Below, piece after piece: positions 16,520 to 25,480 of a stretch of 64,000 nucleotides of DNA. The position numbers were made by a program, and so were the translations under genes. The stretch is from positions 1-64,000 of the forward strand of contig JAEZTL010000053.1 of NCBI GenBank assembly GCA_023421395.1. The letters run 5' to 3'. The notes beneath the pieces were generated by a model. It had not been told where the DNA came from. It ran no database searches and saw nothing but the letters and a program-made list of their open reading frames with translations. The stretch comes from Bacillota bacterium. GTDB lineage: Bacteria > Bacillota > Clostridia > Christensenellales > Aristaeellaceae. Each line of letters starts with the position of its first letter. The stretch's first letter is position 1.

Positions 16520-17571
16520 CGGAACTGACGGTGCGCGCGTCCGGAACGTACCGGGTCCGGATTGAGCGCGGCGCGCTGGATACGATCGGCGCGCATTTGG
16601 GCGATACGCCCCGGGCTGCGGCGCTGGTGTCGGAAGAGCGGGTGGACCGCCTCTACTGCGACCGGGTGGCAGCGGGCCTTCGCGCGGCGGGCATCCGCGT
16701 CGAGCGGTGGACGTTCCCCGGCGGCGAGGCGGAGAAGTGCGGCCGCACGCTCTTTGAACTGCTGGAATTTCTGGCGGAGAAAAAGCTCAGCCGCAGCGAC
16801 GTTCTGGTGGCCCTCGGCGGCGGCGTGACCGGAGATCTGACCGGCTTCGCCGCGGCGGTATACCTCCGGGGCGTGCGCTTCGTCCAGGCGCCCACGACGC
16901 TCCTTTCGATGGTGGACGCGTCGGTGGGCGGCAAGACCGCCGTGAACCTTGGCGCCGGCAAGAATCTGGCCGGGGCGTTTCACCAGCCCGCCTACGTGGC
17001 GATCGACCCGGACACGCTCGCCACGCTGCCGCCGGAGGTGCTGGCGGATGGCGTCAGCGAGGCCTTAAAGACCGGCGCGATCGCCGACAGGGCGCTTTTT
17101 GACCTGCTGGCGAAGGGCTATGACCCGGCGGAGGCGGAGGAGGTCGTCGCCCGCTGCGTGCGCATCAAGCGGGATCTGGTCGAGGTCGACGAGCGTGACA
17201 TCGGCGCGCGGCAGCTTCTGAACTTCGGCCATACCATCGGCCACGCCGTCGAAAAGGCCAGCGGATACGCGATCTCTCACGGCCGCGCGGTGGCGCTTGG
17301 CATGCTTCTCGAGGCCCGGGGCGCGGAGGCGGCGGGTTTTGCGAAGGAATCCTCGGCCGAGCCCATCCGGCGCGCGCTCGTCGCCAACAACCTGCCCGTT
17401 TCCTGCCCGTTTTCCGCGGAGGCGCTTCTCGATACCATGTTCCGGGACAAGAAGGTGCGCTTTGGGCGCATCGCGCTGGCGCTGCCGCGCGAAATCGGCC
17501 GCTGCGCGCTCTATGAAATCGACGTGGACGCGCTGGGCGCATTTCTCGCCGGCGCGCTGAGGGGCGCATGA
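16516..17571 (+). CDS. aroB: 3-dehydroquinate synthase
   Basis: Second shikimate pathway step: cyclises DAHP to 3-dehydroquinate using NAD and a metal. The 351 residues show the nucleotide loop GGGVTGDLTGFAAAVYLRG, the substrate loop PTTLLSMVDASVGGKTAVN, and the metal histidine segment LLNFGHTIGHAVE. Length is normal for the family. It overlaps tyrA and aroA by four bases each (ATGA). Confidence 0.96.
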   Translation: MTELTVRASGTYRVRIERGALDTIGAHLGDTPRAAALVSEERVDRLYCDRVAAGLRAAGIRVERWTFPGGEAEKCGRTLFELLEFLAEKKLSRSDVLVALGGGVTGDLTGFAAAVYLRGVRFVQAPTTLLSMVDASVGGKTAVNLGAGKNLAGAFHQPAYVAIDPDTLATLPPEVLADGVSEALKTGAIADRALFDLLAKGYDPAEAEEVVARCVRIKRDLVEVDERDIGARQLLNFGHTIGHAVEKASGYAISHGRAVALGMLLEARGAEAAGFAKESSAEPIRRALVANNLPVSCPFSAEALLDTMFRDKKVRFGRIALALPREIGRCALYEIDVDALGAFLAGALRGA

Positions 17572-18770
17572 TCGCCCGCGTATGGCCGGGCGCGCTGTCC
17601 GGGAGCATTCCGGCAATCGCCTCGAAGTCGTCGGCGCATCGCCTGATGATGCTCTCGGCGCTGGCGGATGAGCCCACGCTCGTTTCGCCAGAAGCCCATT
17701 CCGACGACATCGACGCCACGCTGGGCTGCCTTTCCGCCCTGGGCGCGGATTATCAGATTTTGCCCGGGGGCGTATGCATACGGCCCGGACGGTCGCGGCC
17801 CGGCGGCGAAGCGGACTGCTTTGAGAGCGGCTCCACCCTCCGGTTTCTGATTCCCCTGGCGGCGGCGCTGGGCGCGGCTACCTGTTTTAAGGGGCGCGGC
17901 AGGCTGCCCGATCGGCCGCTGGGCGCGCTGACGGACGCGCTGAAAGCGCACGGCTGCGCCTTCGATGGGGAAAAGCTGCCCTTCACGATCTCCGGACGGC
18001 TGACCGGCGGGGAATTTCGCCTGCCGGGCGACGTCAGTTCCCAGTTCATCACCGGCCTATTGATGGCGCTGCCCCTCGTGGGCGGCGGACGCATCGTCTT
18101 GACCACACCCCTCGAATCCGCGGGCTACGTGCGCATGACCCTTACCGCCATGGCGCGCTTTGGCGTATCCGTCCGGGAGAATGCGGAAGGCTGGACGGTG
18201 CCCGGGGGGCGATACCATTCGCCGGGCCGGGCGGAGATTGAGGGAGACTGGTCAAACGCCGCCTTTTTCCTGGCGGCGGGCGCGTCGGTGACGGGGCTCG
18301 ACCCGGCCTCCGCTCAGCCCGACCGGGCGGCGGGGGAGATGCTCCGCTCGTTTTCCCGGCCGAACCGCGCGCTGGATGTGCGGGAAACGCCGGACTTATT
18401 GCCCATTCTGGCGGCAGTGGCCGCCACCACGCCGGGCGTCACCCATTTTACCGGTGCGGCGCGGCTGCGCATCAAGGAGAGCGACCGGCTCCGCTCGATG
18501 GCGGAAGGCATCCGCGCTATCGGCGGCCTTGCCCGGGAGTTTCCGGACGGTCTCGTCGTATCCTGCGACCGCGCGCTCCCGGGCGGAATTGTGGATGCGG
18601 CGGGCGACCACCGGGTCGCGATGGCCTTCGCCATCGCGGGCACCCGCTGTCTGGGGCCGGTCACGATCCGGGGCGCCGAGGCGGCGAACAAGTCCTACCC
18701 GGCATTCTTCGAGGATTTTCAGCGATTGGGGGGGAAGGCGGATGTCATCCAGCTTCGGGACGATCGTTAA
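17568..18770 (+). CDS. aroA: 3-phosphoshikimate 1-carboxyvinyltransferase (EPSP synthase)
   Basis: Joins shikimate 3-phosphate and phosphoenolpyruvate to EPSP. The 400-residue protein has the two-domain EPSP synthase motifs: KSSAHRLMM near the N-terminus (usually KSISHR), ESGSTLRFLIPL, GDVSSQFITGLLMALP, DWSNAAFFLAAG, RIKESDRLRSM and GDHRVAMAFAIAG. It is slightly shorter than the common ~430, and the N-terminal strand is compact. The 3' end overlaps aroC by 29 bases. Confidence 0.94.
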   Translation: MIARVWPGALSGSIPAIASKSSAHRLMMLSALADEPTLVSPEAHSDDIDATLGCLSALGADYQILPGGVCIRPGRSRPGGEADCFESGSTLRFLIPLAAALGAATCFKGRGRLPDRPLGALTDALKAHGCAFDGEKLPFTISGRLTGGEFRLPGDVSSQFITGLLMALPLVGGGRIVLTTPLESAGYVRMTLTAMARFGVSVRENAEGWTVPGGRYHSPGRAEIEGDWSNAAFFLAAGASVTGLDPASAQPDRAAGEMLRSFSRPNRALDVRETPDLLPILAAVAATTPGVTHFTGAARLRIKESDRLRSMAEGIRAIGGLAREFPDGLVVSCDRALPGGIVDAAGDHRVAMAFAIAGTRCLGPVTIRGAEAANKSYPAFFEDFQRLGGKADVIQLRDDR

Positions 18771-19815
18771 ACTCAGCGTGTTCGGCCAGTCTCACAGCGC
18801 GGCCATCGGTGCGGTCGTGGACGGGCTGCCCGCGGGAGAGGCCGTGGACATGGAGCGGGTGCGCGCCTTCATGCGGCGCCGCGCGCCCGGTGGCGCCGCC
18901 TATTCTACCAAGCGGAAGGAACCCGACGAGCCGCAGGTGCTCTCCGGGCTGGTAAGCGGCAGAACCTGCGGCGCGCCGCTGATGGCGCTGATCGAGAATA
19001 CCAACCAGCACCCGGCGGACTACGACGCCCTCCGGGATACGCCCCGCCCCGGCCACGCGGACTTTACCGCCCGCATGAAGTACGGCGATTCGGTGGACCT
19101 GTCCGGCGGCGGTCACTTCTCCGGGCGGCTGACCGCGCCGGTATGCTTCGGCGGCGCGGTGGCGCTGCAGGTGCTTGAGCGGCGCGGCGTCGCCGTACAT
19201 GCCCGAATCGCTGAAATCGCGGGCATCCTGGACGCCTTCGAGGGCGACCGCGCCATCGTCTCCGCCAAGGATTTCCCCGTGCTGGATGATCTGGCGGGGG
19301 CCAGAATGCGCGAGGCCATCGAGCGCGCCAGGCTGGCGGGCGATTCCGTGGGCGGCGTGATCGAGTGCGCCATTGACGGCCTTCCGCCGGGGGTGGGGGA
19401 GCCGATGATGGACAGCGTGGAGAGCGTGCTGGCACGGCTGATGTTTTCCATCCCCGCAGTGCGCGGCGTGGAGTTTGGCGCGGGTTTTCAGGCGGCGCGG
19501 ATGCGCGGCAGCACCCACAACGACGCGTTTATCGTGGAGGACGGCCGGGTGCGCACCGCCACAAACCGACACGCAGGCGTCCTCGGGGGCATCACCACCG
19601 GCATGCCAGTCATGTTCCGGGTGGCGTTCAAACCCACGGCGTCCATCGCGCGGCCGCAGCAAACGGTCAGCCTTTCGGAGATGCGGGCGGAGACCATTCA
19701 GGTGGGCGGGCGTCACGACCCCTGTGTGGTGCCCCGGGCGGTGCCTGTGGTGGAGGCCATGGCCGCGCTGGGAATCCTGGACCTGATGATGATCGCGCGT
19801 GGGCGCGCAATCTGA
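18742..19815 (+). CDS. aroC: Chorismate synthase
   Basis: Converts EPSP to chorismate with reduced FMN, the last common step. It has 357 residues from the ATG at 18742, chosen because MSSSFGTIVKLSVFGQSHS matches the family N-terminus and GGGGGAAGGCG lies upstream; longer frames only read through aroA. Motifs present: RPGHADFTARMKYG, SGGGHFSGRLTAP, STHNDAF and NRHAGVLGGITTGMP. Thirty bases separate it from pheA, the widest gap up to that point, with GGGAGG serving pheA. Confidence 0.95.
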   Translation: MSSSFGTIVKLSVFGQSHSAAIGAVVDGLPAGEAVDMERVRAFMRRRAPGGAAYSTKRKEPDEPQVLSGLVSGRTCGAPLMALIENTNQHPADYDALRDTPRPGHADFTARMKYGDSVDLSGGGHFSGRLTAPVCFGGAVALQVLERRGVAVHARIAEIAGILDAFEGDRAIVSAKDFPVLDDLAGARMREAIERARLAGDSVGGVIECAIDGLPPGVGEPMMDSVESVLARLMFSIPAVRGVEFGAGFQAARMRGSTHNDAFIVEDGRVRTATNRHAGVLGGITTGMPVMFRVAFKPTASIARPQQTVSLSEMRAETIQVGGRHDPCVVPRAVPVVEAMAALGILDLMMIARGRAI

Positions 19816-19845
19816 AGTGCGGAAACAATAAGGGAGGAATGCCCC

Positions 19846-20985
19846 ATGGACATGCAGGAACTTCGCGCCCGGATCGACGGCATCGACGACGAGATCGCCG
19901 CGCTGTACGTACGGAGGATGCAGACGGTCAAGGAAATCGTGGAGGCCAAGCGCGCGGGCGGGATCGCAATTTCCGACCCCGGCCGGGAGCGCGCGATCCT
20001 TCAGCGCCTCACCCAGGCCCACGACCCCATTCACGAGGCCGACCTGAAGCTGATCTATTCGCTGCTCTTTGACCTGAGCCGCAGCGCCCAGGCGCGGCTG
20101 ATGCGGCCCGACGCCGAGCCCTTCGCGGATGCGCTGGACGCCGCGGTGGCCGGTACGCCGAAGCTGTTTCCCAAGAGCGCGCTGGTAGCCTGCCAGGGCG
20201 CGGAAGGCGCCTATTCCCAGCAGGCCTGCGACGTGATGTTCAACATGCCGGGCATTCTGTATTTTTCCAGCTTCGAGAGCGTGTTCCAGGCGGTGGAAAA
20301 GGGCATGTGCCGCTACGGCGTGCTGCCGCTGGAAAACAGCCTCGCGGGTTCTGTCACCGATGTATACGACCTCATGAAGGCGCATAAATTCTTCATAGCG
20401 CGTTCGGTGAAGCTGCGCATCGAGCACAGACTGCTCACCGCGCCGGGGGTCAAGCTCTCCGAAATCCGGGAGGTCGTGGCCCACGAGCAGGCGCTGCGGC
20501 AATGCGCCCGGTTCCTGTCGGGCCTCAAGGATGTAAAGCTGACGCCCTTTGCCAACAACGCCACCGCCGCCAAGTACGTGGCGGAATCCGGTCGCAGGGA
20601 CATCGCGGCCATCGCCTCGGCGCGCAACGCGTCACTCTACGGCCTGGAGCCGCTGGAGGAGCGCATCATGGACGACGGCAGCAACTACACCCGCTTCATC
20701 TGCATTTCCCGCGATATGGAGATTTATCCGGGTGCCAACCGCATCAGCCTGATGGCTGCGTTGTCCCACACGCCGGGCTCGCTGTACCGCGCGGTGGCCA
20801 GGTTCGCCGTGGAAGGGCTAAACCTTCTGAAGCTGGAGAGCCGTCCCATCCCGGGCCGGGACTTCGAGTTCATGTTCTACTTTGACTTCGAAGGCTCGGT
20901 CGTGGATCAGGATGTGAAGATGCTGCTGTCCGAGCTCAGCCTGTCCGGCGGGTTCACGTTCCTGGGCAACTACAGCGAGGTGTGA
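19846..20985 (+). CDS. pheA: Bifunctional chorismate mutase/prephenate dehydratase (P-protein)
   Basis: Turns chorismate into prephenate and then phenylpyruvate, the phenylalanine branch. The 379 residues hold an AroQ-type chorismate mutase (~1-90, LRARIDGIDDEIAALYVRRM), a prephenate dehydratase domain (~108-285, with the catalytic NYTRF segment) and a C-terminal ACT domain (~300-379) with GLNLLKLESRPIPG, the ESRP motif that binds phenylalanine. Enzyme-level feedback by Phe is therefore likely in addition to the leader. A GGGAGGAATG ribosome region precedes the ATG. Confidence 0.95.
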   Translation: MDMQELRARIDGIDDEIAALYVRRMQTVKEIVEAKRAGGIAISDPGRERAILQRLTQAHDPIHEADLKLIYSLLFDLSRSAQARLMRPDAEPFADALDAAVAGTPKLFPKSALVACQGAEGAYSQQACDVMFNMPGILYFSSFESVFQAVEKGMCRYGVLPLENSLAGSVTDVYDLMKAHKFFIARSVKLRIEHRLLTAPGVKLSEIREVVAHEQALRQCARFLSGLKDVKLTPFANNATAAKYVAESGRRDIAAIASARNASLYGLEPLEERIMDDGSNYTRFICISRDMEIYPGANRISLMAALSHTPGSLYRAVARFAVEGLNLLKLESRPIPGRDFEFMFYFDFEGSVVDQDVKMLLSELSLSGGFTFLGNYSEV

Positions 20986-20986
20986 C

Positions 20987-22219
20987 ATGGCCCTTTACTA
21001 CGGATTACTGGGCGAGAGGCTGGGCCACAGCTATTCGAAGCTGATCCACGAGCGGATGTACGGGTGCGAATACCGGCTGATCGAGCTTCAGCCGGAGGCG
21101 CTGGAAGGGTTTCTCCATGCGCGGGACTTTGCCGGGCTCAACGTGACCATCCCCTTTAAACAGGCGGTGATTCCCTTCTGCGATCGCCTGACCGACGAGG
21201 CCGCCAGGATCGGCGCGGTCAACACGCTGTTTTTTGACTCGGACGGCGCGCTGACCGGCGATAACACCGACCTCTATGGCATGAAGAAGATGCTGGAGGG
21301 CTTCGACCTCCGCGGAAAGGACGCGCTGCTCCTGGGCGCCACCGGCGGCACCGGCAAAACCGCCGCCTGCGCCCTTTCGGACCTCGGCGCTCGGGTGATC
21401 CCCGTCTCGCGGCGCGGCGCAGTGAATTATGAAGCGGTGTACGGGATCCGGGCGGACTTTCTCATCAACACCACGCCGGTGGGCATGCACCCCGCGCTGC
21501 TTCAGTGCCCGGTGGAGCCTGAAAAAATACAAGGCTTGACGGGTGTCGCCGACGTGATTTACAACCCCGCCCGCACGCGGCTTTTGCAGCGCGCGCAGGG
21601 CGCGGGGCTTTGGACGGCTGGCGGCCTTGGCATGCTGGTGCATCAGGCGGCGGGCAGCGCGCGGCGCTTCCTGGGCGCGCCGGTGGAGCCGGGACGCGTG
21701 GCGGAGACCCTCGGCTGGCTGGCGCGCCAGACCCGCTCCATCGCCCTTGTCGGCATGCCGGGTTCCGGCAAGTCCACCGTCGCCCGCCTGGTGGCCCAAA
21801 AGCTGGGGCGGCCGCTTTTCGATCTGGACCAGAGGATCGAGGAGCGTCATGGGCCGATCCCGGAAATCTTCGCGCGGTGGGGCGAGGCGCGCTTTCGGGA
21901 ACTGGAGGCCGAGGCGCTTGGCGAAGCGGCGCTTGAGCGCGCGGCGGTGATCGCCACCGGCGGCGGCGCGGTGCTCAGCGCGGATAACCGCACGCTGCTT
22001 CGGGCGAACGCCTTCGTCGTGCAGCTCGAGCGCCCGCTGGGCGAACTGGCCACCGGCGGGCGGCCCCTCTCCACGGGCGCCGCGGCGCTTGAGGAGATGT
22101 ACCGGATGCGCCAGCCGCTTTACCGCGCCGTGCGGGACGCCGTGGTTCCGCTCTGCCCATGGCCGGAGGAAACCGCTGCTCAGGTCATCCAAAAATTCCG
22201 GGAGGAGGTGCGCGCGTGA
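20987..22219 (+). CDS. Fused shikimate dehydrogenase-shikimate kinase
   Basis: One 410-residue chain carries two pathway steps. Residues ~1-245 are shikimate dehydrogenase (AroE): GHSYSK, LNVTIPFKQAV with the catalytic Lys, GDNTDLYG, and a dinucleotide loop LGATGGTGKTA that differs from the usual GAGGA form. Residues ~250-410 are shikimate kinase (AroK): Walker A GMPGSGKST, the substrate Asp in LFDLDQRIEE, ATGGGAV, and a lid arginine in GGRPLSTG. Fusion fixes the two activities in equal amounts. The gene starts one base after pheA stops and ends overlapping aroQ (GTGA). Confidence 0.92.
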   Translation: MALYYGLLGERLGHSYSKLIHERMYGCEYRLIELQPEALEGFLHARDFAGLNVTIPFKQAVIPFCDRLTDEAARIGAVNTLFFDSDGALTGDNTDLYGMKKMLEGFDLRGKDALLLGATGGTGKTAACALSDLGARVIPVSRRGAVNYEAVYGIRADFLINTTPVGMHPALLQCPVEPEKIQGLTGVADVIYNPARTRLLQRAQGAGLWTAGGLGMLVHQAAGSARRFLGAPVEPGRVAETLGWLARQTRSIALVGMPGSGKSTVARLVAQKLGRPLFDLDQRIEERHGPIPEIFARWGEARFRELEAEALGEAALERAAVIATGGGAVLSADNRTLLRANAFVVQLERPLGELATGGRPLSTGAAALEEMYRMRQPLYRAVRDAVVPLCPWPEETAAQVIQKFREEVRA

Positions 22220-22656
22220 AGATTCTGGTGATCAACGGACCGAACCTCAACATGCTGGGCGTGCGGGAGAGGCACATCTACGGCGCGAAAACGTACCGAG
22301 ACCTGGTGGCGGAAATCGAGGCCGCTGCCGATTCGATGGGCGTGGCCGTCAAGTGTTTTCAGTCCAACCACGAGGGCGCCATCGTAGACGAGATCCAGGC
22401 GGCCCTGGGCGCCTTCGACGCCATCGTGATCAATCCCGCCGCCTACACCCATACGTCGGTGGCCATTCTGGACGCGCTGAAGGCAGTGAACCTGCCCGCC
22501 GTCGAGGTGCATATTTCCGATGTGGACGCGCGGGAGGATTTCCGGAGGCACTCCTACGTGACGGCCGCCTGTGTGGCCAAAATCGCCGGGCGGGGCTTCC
22601 AGGGCTACGTTGACGCCATGCAAATTTTAAGAAACGAACAGGATATGCGCGCGTGA
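22216..22656 (+). CDS. aroQ: 3-dehydroquinate dehydratase, type II
   Basis: Dehydrates 3-dehydroquinate to 3-dehydroshikimate and forms dodecamers in this family. The 146 residues show INGPNLNMLGVRERHIYG with the catalytic Arg and Tyr, FQSNHEG, INPAAYTHTSVAI, EVHISD and FRRHSY. The GTG start at 22216 is set by the family N-terminus and the strong GGAGGAGG just before it, and it overlaps the previous stop. It is the last gene of the operon, so all seven shikimate steps plus the Phe and Tyr branches are encoded here; only the final aminotransferase is absent. Confidence 0.95.
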   Translation: MKILVINGPNLNMLGVRERHIYGAKTYRDLVAEIEAAADSMGVAVKCFQSNHEGAIVDEIQAALGAFDAIVINPAAYTHTSVAILDALKAVNLPAVEVHISDVDAREDFRRHSYVTAACVAKIAGRGFQGYVDAMQILRNEQDMRA

Positions 22657-22663
22657 AAAGACG

Positions 22664-22692
22664 TTGCGCCGCTAAACGTTTACTGATATAAT
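22664..22692 (+). promoter_or_regulatory. Promoter of the transglutaminase-pilus unit
   Basis: TTGCGC at 22664-22669, 17 bases, then a perfect TATAAT at 22687-22692, only a few bases after aroQ ends. It gives the next cluster its own transcription start. Confidence 0.75.
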
Positions 22693-22744
22693 ACGATATA
22701 GGTTACATGGAGGAGTATCTGACGGGACGGAGGCCGCGCGCGGA

Positions 22745-23572
22745 ATGAAAAGAGGTCTAAAAACCGCGATTCATACCGTGGCAGCCGTTACGCTTGTCGT
22801 GGGGCTCTTCGTCAGTTCCGTGTGCGCATTTCTCGTGGATGTAACCGGATCAAAATACCCGGAAGCGTCCGGAGCCACGGTTTACGAGGGTTCCGGCGTA
22901 AGCATCGATGCGAGCAACGCTTCGGAAGGTTACTTGATGGTCAAGGCGGCCAGCAAGAAAAAACTCAAACTGCGCCTCGTCAAGGGCTCCGCGACCTATA
23001 CCTATGACCTGCGGCAGGGTGACTATGAAACCTTTCCGCTGCAATCGGGCGGCGGCACCTACCAGGTGCTGGTGTTTCAACAGGTCAAGGGCAGCCAGTA
23101 CGCGCAGCTCTACTCGAAAAAGATCAAGGCGGAAATCTCCGACGAGTTCGGCTATACGCTGTATCCGAACCAGTATGTGCACTACGACGCTTCCAGTGCG
23201 GCGGTTTTGAAGTCCCAGGAAGTGTGCGGCGCGCTGACCAGCGACGCGGACAAGGTCAAGGCGGTCATCGACTACGTCGCCGGCGCGGTGCTCTACGACC
23301 ATATCAAGGCCAAGACCGTCGAGAGCGGCTACCTGCCCGACGTGGACGACACGCTTTCGAGCAAAAAGGGCATCTGCTTTGACTACGCGGCGCTGGTGGC
23401 CTGCATGCTGCGCGTGCAGGGCATCCGCTGCAAGCTGGTTATCGGCTATGCGGATGCGTACTACCACGCCTGGAACGAGGTGCTGGTGGACGGCAAGTGG
23501 CTCCGGTACGATACGACCAGCATGGCCTCCGGGCTTAAGGTGATCACCTACACGACCGAGCGGGTTTACTGA
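22745..23572 (+). CDS. Secreted transglutaminase-like (protease-fold) protein
   Basis: A 275-residue exported protein with an N-terminal hydrophobic signal or anchor (residues ~9-30). A beta-rich region of unknown family spans ~45-150. A transglutaminase core follows, with the likely triad Cys211 (KKGICFDYAALV), His241 (YYHAWNEV) and Asp256 (WLRYDTT). Bacterial members act as peptidases or cross-linkers on surface proteins. The position directly before pilC, seven bases before that frame, suggests a role in processing or anchoring pilus parts, but this is inference. Confidence 0.85.
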   Translation: MKRGLKTAIHTVAAVTLVVGLFVSSVCAFLVDVTGSKYPEASGATVYEGSGVSIDASNASEGYLMVKAASKKKLKLRLVKGSATYTYDLRQGDYETFPLQSGGGTYQVLVFQQVKGSQYAQLYSKKIKAEISDEFGYTLYPNQYVHYDASSAAVLKSQEVCGALTSDADKVKAVIDYVAGAVLYDHIKAKTVESGYLPDVDDTLSSKKGICFDYAALVACMLRVQGIRCKLVIGYADAYYHAWNEVLVDGKWLRYDTTSMASGLKVITYTTERVY

Positions 23573-23593
23573 AGAGGGATGGGGGAAGAAGCG

Positions 23594-24643
23594 ATGGCCA
23601 ATCGCACCCGGTATCTGCCGGCGGACGAAACCGCGCTGTTCTGCGAGCAGGTGGCACTGCTGCTCAAAAGCGGCATCCCGCTCTACGACGGCATCGAAGC
23701 GCTGTGTCAGAATTATGCGTCCACCCGTTACGGCGACAGCTTCGCACGGCTGAACGAGACGATGAAAAATACCGGTTCGCTGCACGAGTCTGTGCGCTCG
23801 TTGGGCATTTTTCCGCCTTATATGGTTGAAATGGTGCTGGTCGGAGAGCAGGCGGGCACGCTGGAGCGCGTGATGCAGGGGCTCTCGACCTATTACGCGC
23901 GGGAGGCCCAGGTGCGTGCCACTGTGATCAGCGCGGTCACTTACCCCCTCCTGATGGTAGGCCTGATGGCCGTGGTCGTGGTGGTACTGGTGGTGCAGGT
24001 GCTGCCGATGTTTTCCGAGGTGCTCAGAAATCTTGGCGGCGACCTCTCCGCCTCCGCTTCCGCGCGGATGAACGCTGGGATGAGCGCGGGCGCTTTCGTG
24101 CTGATTCTGACGGCGCTTGTCTTCCTGGCGGTGCTGGCGGTGGCGCTGCTCTTGAAAACGGGCCACCGCGATGCGGCAATGCGCGCGCTTCAGAGGGCAT
24201 TTCCGCCGCTTCGATTCATTGCGGACAAGCTCTCCGCCGGGCGCTTCGCGTCGGTCATGGCGATGCTCCTGGGCAGCGGCTTTCCGCTGGACGAGGCGAT
24301 GGCGCTGCTGCCGGGCGTAATGGGTGACGAGAGCGCCCGCAGGAAGGTTGCGGACGTCCGGGCGCGGATGGCTTCCGGCGCGTCCTTCGCAGACGCTGTC
24401 GAGGGCGCGAAGATCTTCGAACCGATCCACGGCAAGATGATCCGGGTGGGTTTTTTGGCTGGACAGACCGAGACGGTGATGGAGCGGCTGGCGGAGCAAT
24501 ATCAAAACGAAGTGGACGAGGGCATCCGCCGCCTGGTTTCGGCCATCGAGCCGACGCTGGTGGCGGCGCTTTCCATCGTCATCGGCGGCATCCTGCTGTC
24601 GGTCATGCTGCCGCTGGCCAGCCTGATGTCGTCCATGGGGTAG
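23594..24643 (+). CDS. pilC: Type IV pilus/type II secretion inner-membrane platform protein (PilC/GspF family)
   Basis: A 349-residue polytopic membrane protein with two T2SSF domains. The first runs from FCEQVALLLKSGIPLYDGIEAL, with an EMVLVGEQAGTLERVM signature; the second includes GRFASVMAMLLGSGFPLDEAM and MIRVGFLAGQTETVMERLAEQY. Three hydrophobic spans lie at ~120-145, ~170-190 and near the C-terminus (LSIVIGGILLSVMLPL). It anchors the pilus motor in the membrane. I start at 23594 (MANRTRYLP) because GGGGGAAG is well placed there, while the in-frame ATG at 23579 has none. Confidence 0.9.
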   Translation: MANRTRYLPADETALFCEQVALLLKSGIPLYDGIEALCQNYASTRYGDSFARLNETMKNTGSLHESVRSLGIFPPYMVEMVLVGEQAGTLERVMQGLSTYYAREAQVRATVISAVTYPLLMVGLMAVVVVVLVVQVLPMFSEVLRNLGGDLSASASARMNAGMSAGAFVLILTALVFLAVLAVALLLKTGHRDAAMRALQRAFPPLRFIADKLSAGRFASVMAMLLGSGFPLDEAMALLPGVMGDESARRKVADVRARMASGASFADAVEGAKIFEPIHGKMIRVGFLAGQTETVMERLAEQYQNEVDEGIRRLVSAIEPTLVAALSIVIGGILLSVMLPLASLMSSMG

Positions 24644-24647
24644 AGGC

Positions 24648-24980
24648 ATGCATCTTTACGAGAAGAAAAAACTGGCCGGGTTCCGTGGCCTGATCGTATC
24701 GCTGGCGGCGCTGATGGCGGTCGCGGGCGTGTTCGCCTGGCTGGTCTCGGCAGCGGACGCGCGTACGGGGGCCGAGCAGGAGGCACAGCTTCGGGAGGCT
24801 GTCCGTCGCGCCATGGTCACCTGCTATGCCACGGAGGGGCAATACCCGCCGTCGCTTGATTATCTGGAGGCCAACTACGCGCTGAGGTTTGACGACGAGC
24901 GCTTCATCGTGTCCTATAACGCGTTTGCCTCCAATGTGATGCCGACGGTTTCGATCTTCAGAAGGGATGAGGGCGCATGA
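24648..24980 (+). CDS. Small single-pass membrane protein of the pilus cluster (pilin-like)
   Basis: A 110-residue protein with a short basic N-terminus, one hydrophobic helix (residues ~13-36) and a globular tail containing TCYATEGQYPPSLDYLEANY. That segment strongly resembles the GspG-type pseudopilin pattern in which a helix is followed by CYAxEGxYPxxLxxL. It lacks the usual GF(T/S)LxE cleavage motif, so it may be retained in the membrane rather than processed. It begins 4 bases after pilC and overlaps the next gene. Confidence 0.65.
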   Translation: MHLYEKKKLAGFRGLIVSLAALMAVAGVFAWLVSAADARTGAEQEAQLREAVRRAMVTCYATEGQYPPSLDYLEANYALRFDDERFIVSYNAFASNVMPTVSIFRRDEGA

Positions 24981-25480
24981 GCGGCGCAAGGCGCTTGAAC
25001 CACAGCATCAGCGGCCTGTTCGCTTTTGTGCTGATCGGGCTTTTTGCGCTGTTTGCGTTGGCGATCGTCGTCTCCGGGGTTCAGTCTTACCGCGGGATGG
25101 CCGCTTCCGCGCGGCTGTCCAGCCAGGAGCGGATTGCGCTGGGTTATGTCAGCGGTAAATTGCGCGCTTGCGGAGACCAGAGTGCCGTGAGCCTTCGGGA
25201 GCAGGCGGGCGTGAAACTCCTGGTGATCACCGAGGAGGCCGAGGCTGAAAGCTACGAAACCCGCATCTATTACGCGGACGGCAGCCTTCGGGAGCAGTTC
25301 TGCGAGGCGGGCCTGCCCTTTGATCCCGAGGAGGGCGAGGCGCTTACGGTGCTGCCCGGCTTCCGCTTCGAGCGCTCGGGCAGCCTGATCACGCTTCGGG
25401 CCACGCTGTCCGACGGCACCGAGGCCGCGGCCTCTGTGGCGCTCCGCGCCGGGGAAGGGGGCGGACGGGATGCGCTATAA
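24977..25480 (+). CDS. DUF4860-like pilus-cluster protein
   Basis: A 167-residue protein with one N-terminal hydrophobic helix (residues ~12-34, ISGLFAFVLIGLFALFALAI) and a beta-rich extracytoplasmic part. Its pattern and place in the cluster match the clostridial DUF4860 family of minor pilin-like proteins; this is by resemblance only. It overlaps both neighbours (ATGA at the start, 11 bases at the end), so translation is coupled. Confidence 0.6.
   Translation: MSGARRLNHSISGLFAFVLIGLFALFALAIVVSGVQSYRGMAASARLSSQERIALGYVSGKLRACGDQSAVSLREQAGVKLLVITEEAEAESYETRIYYADGSLREQFCEAGLPFDPEEGEALTVLPGFRFERSGSLITLRATLSDGTEAAASVALRAGEGGGRDAL

Noticed and set aside
18745..20502. Long minus-strand open frame opposite aroC and pheA
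   Set aside because: Pure antisense of two well-matched enzymes; no motifs of its own.
22850..24649. Long minus-strand open frame opposite the transglutaminase and pilC genes
   Set aside because: His/Gln/Arg-rich antisense frame; the plus-strand genes have clear domains and ribosome sites.
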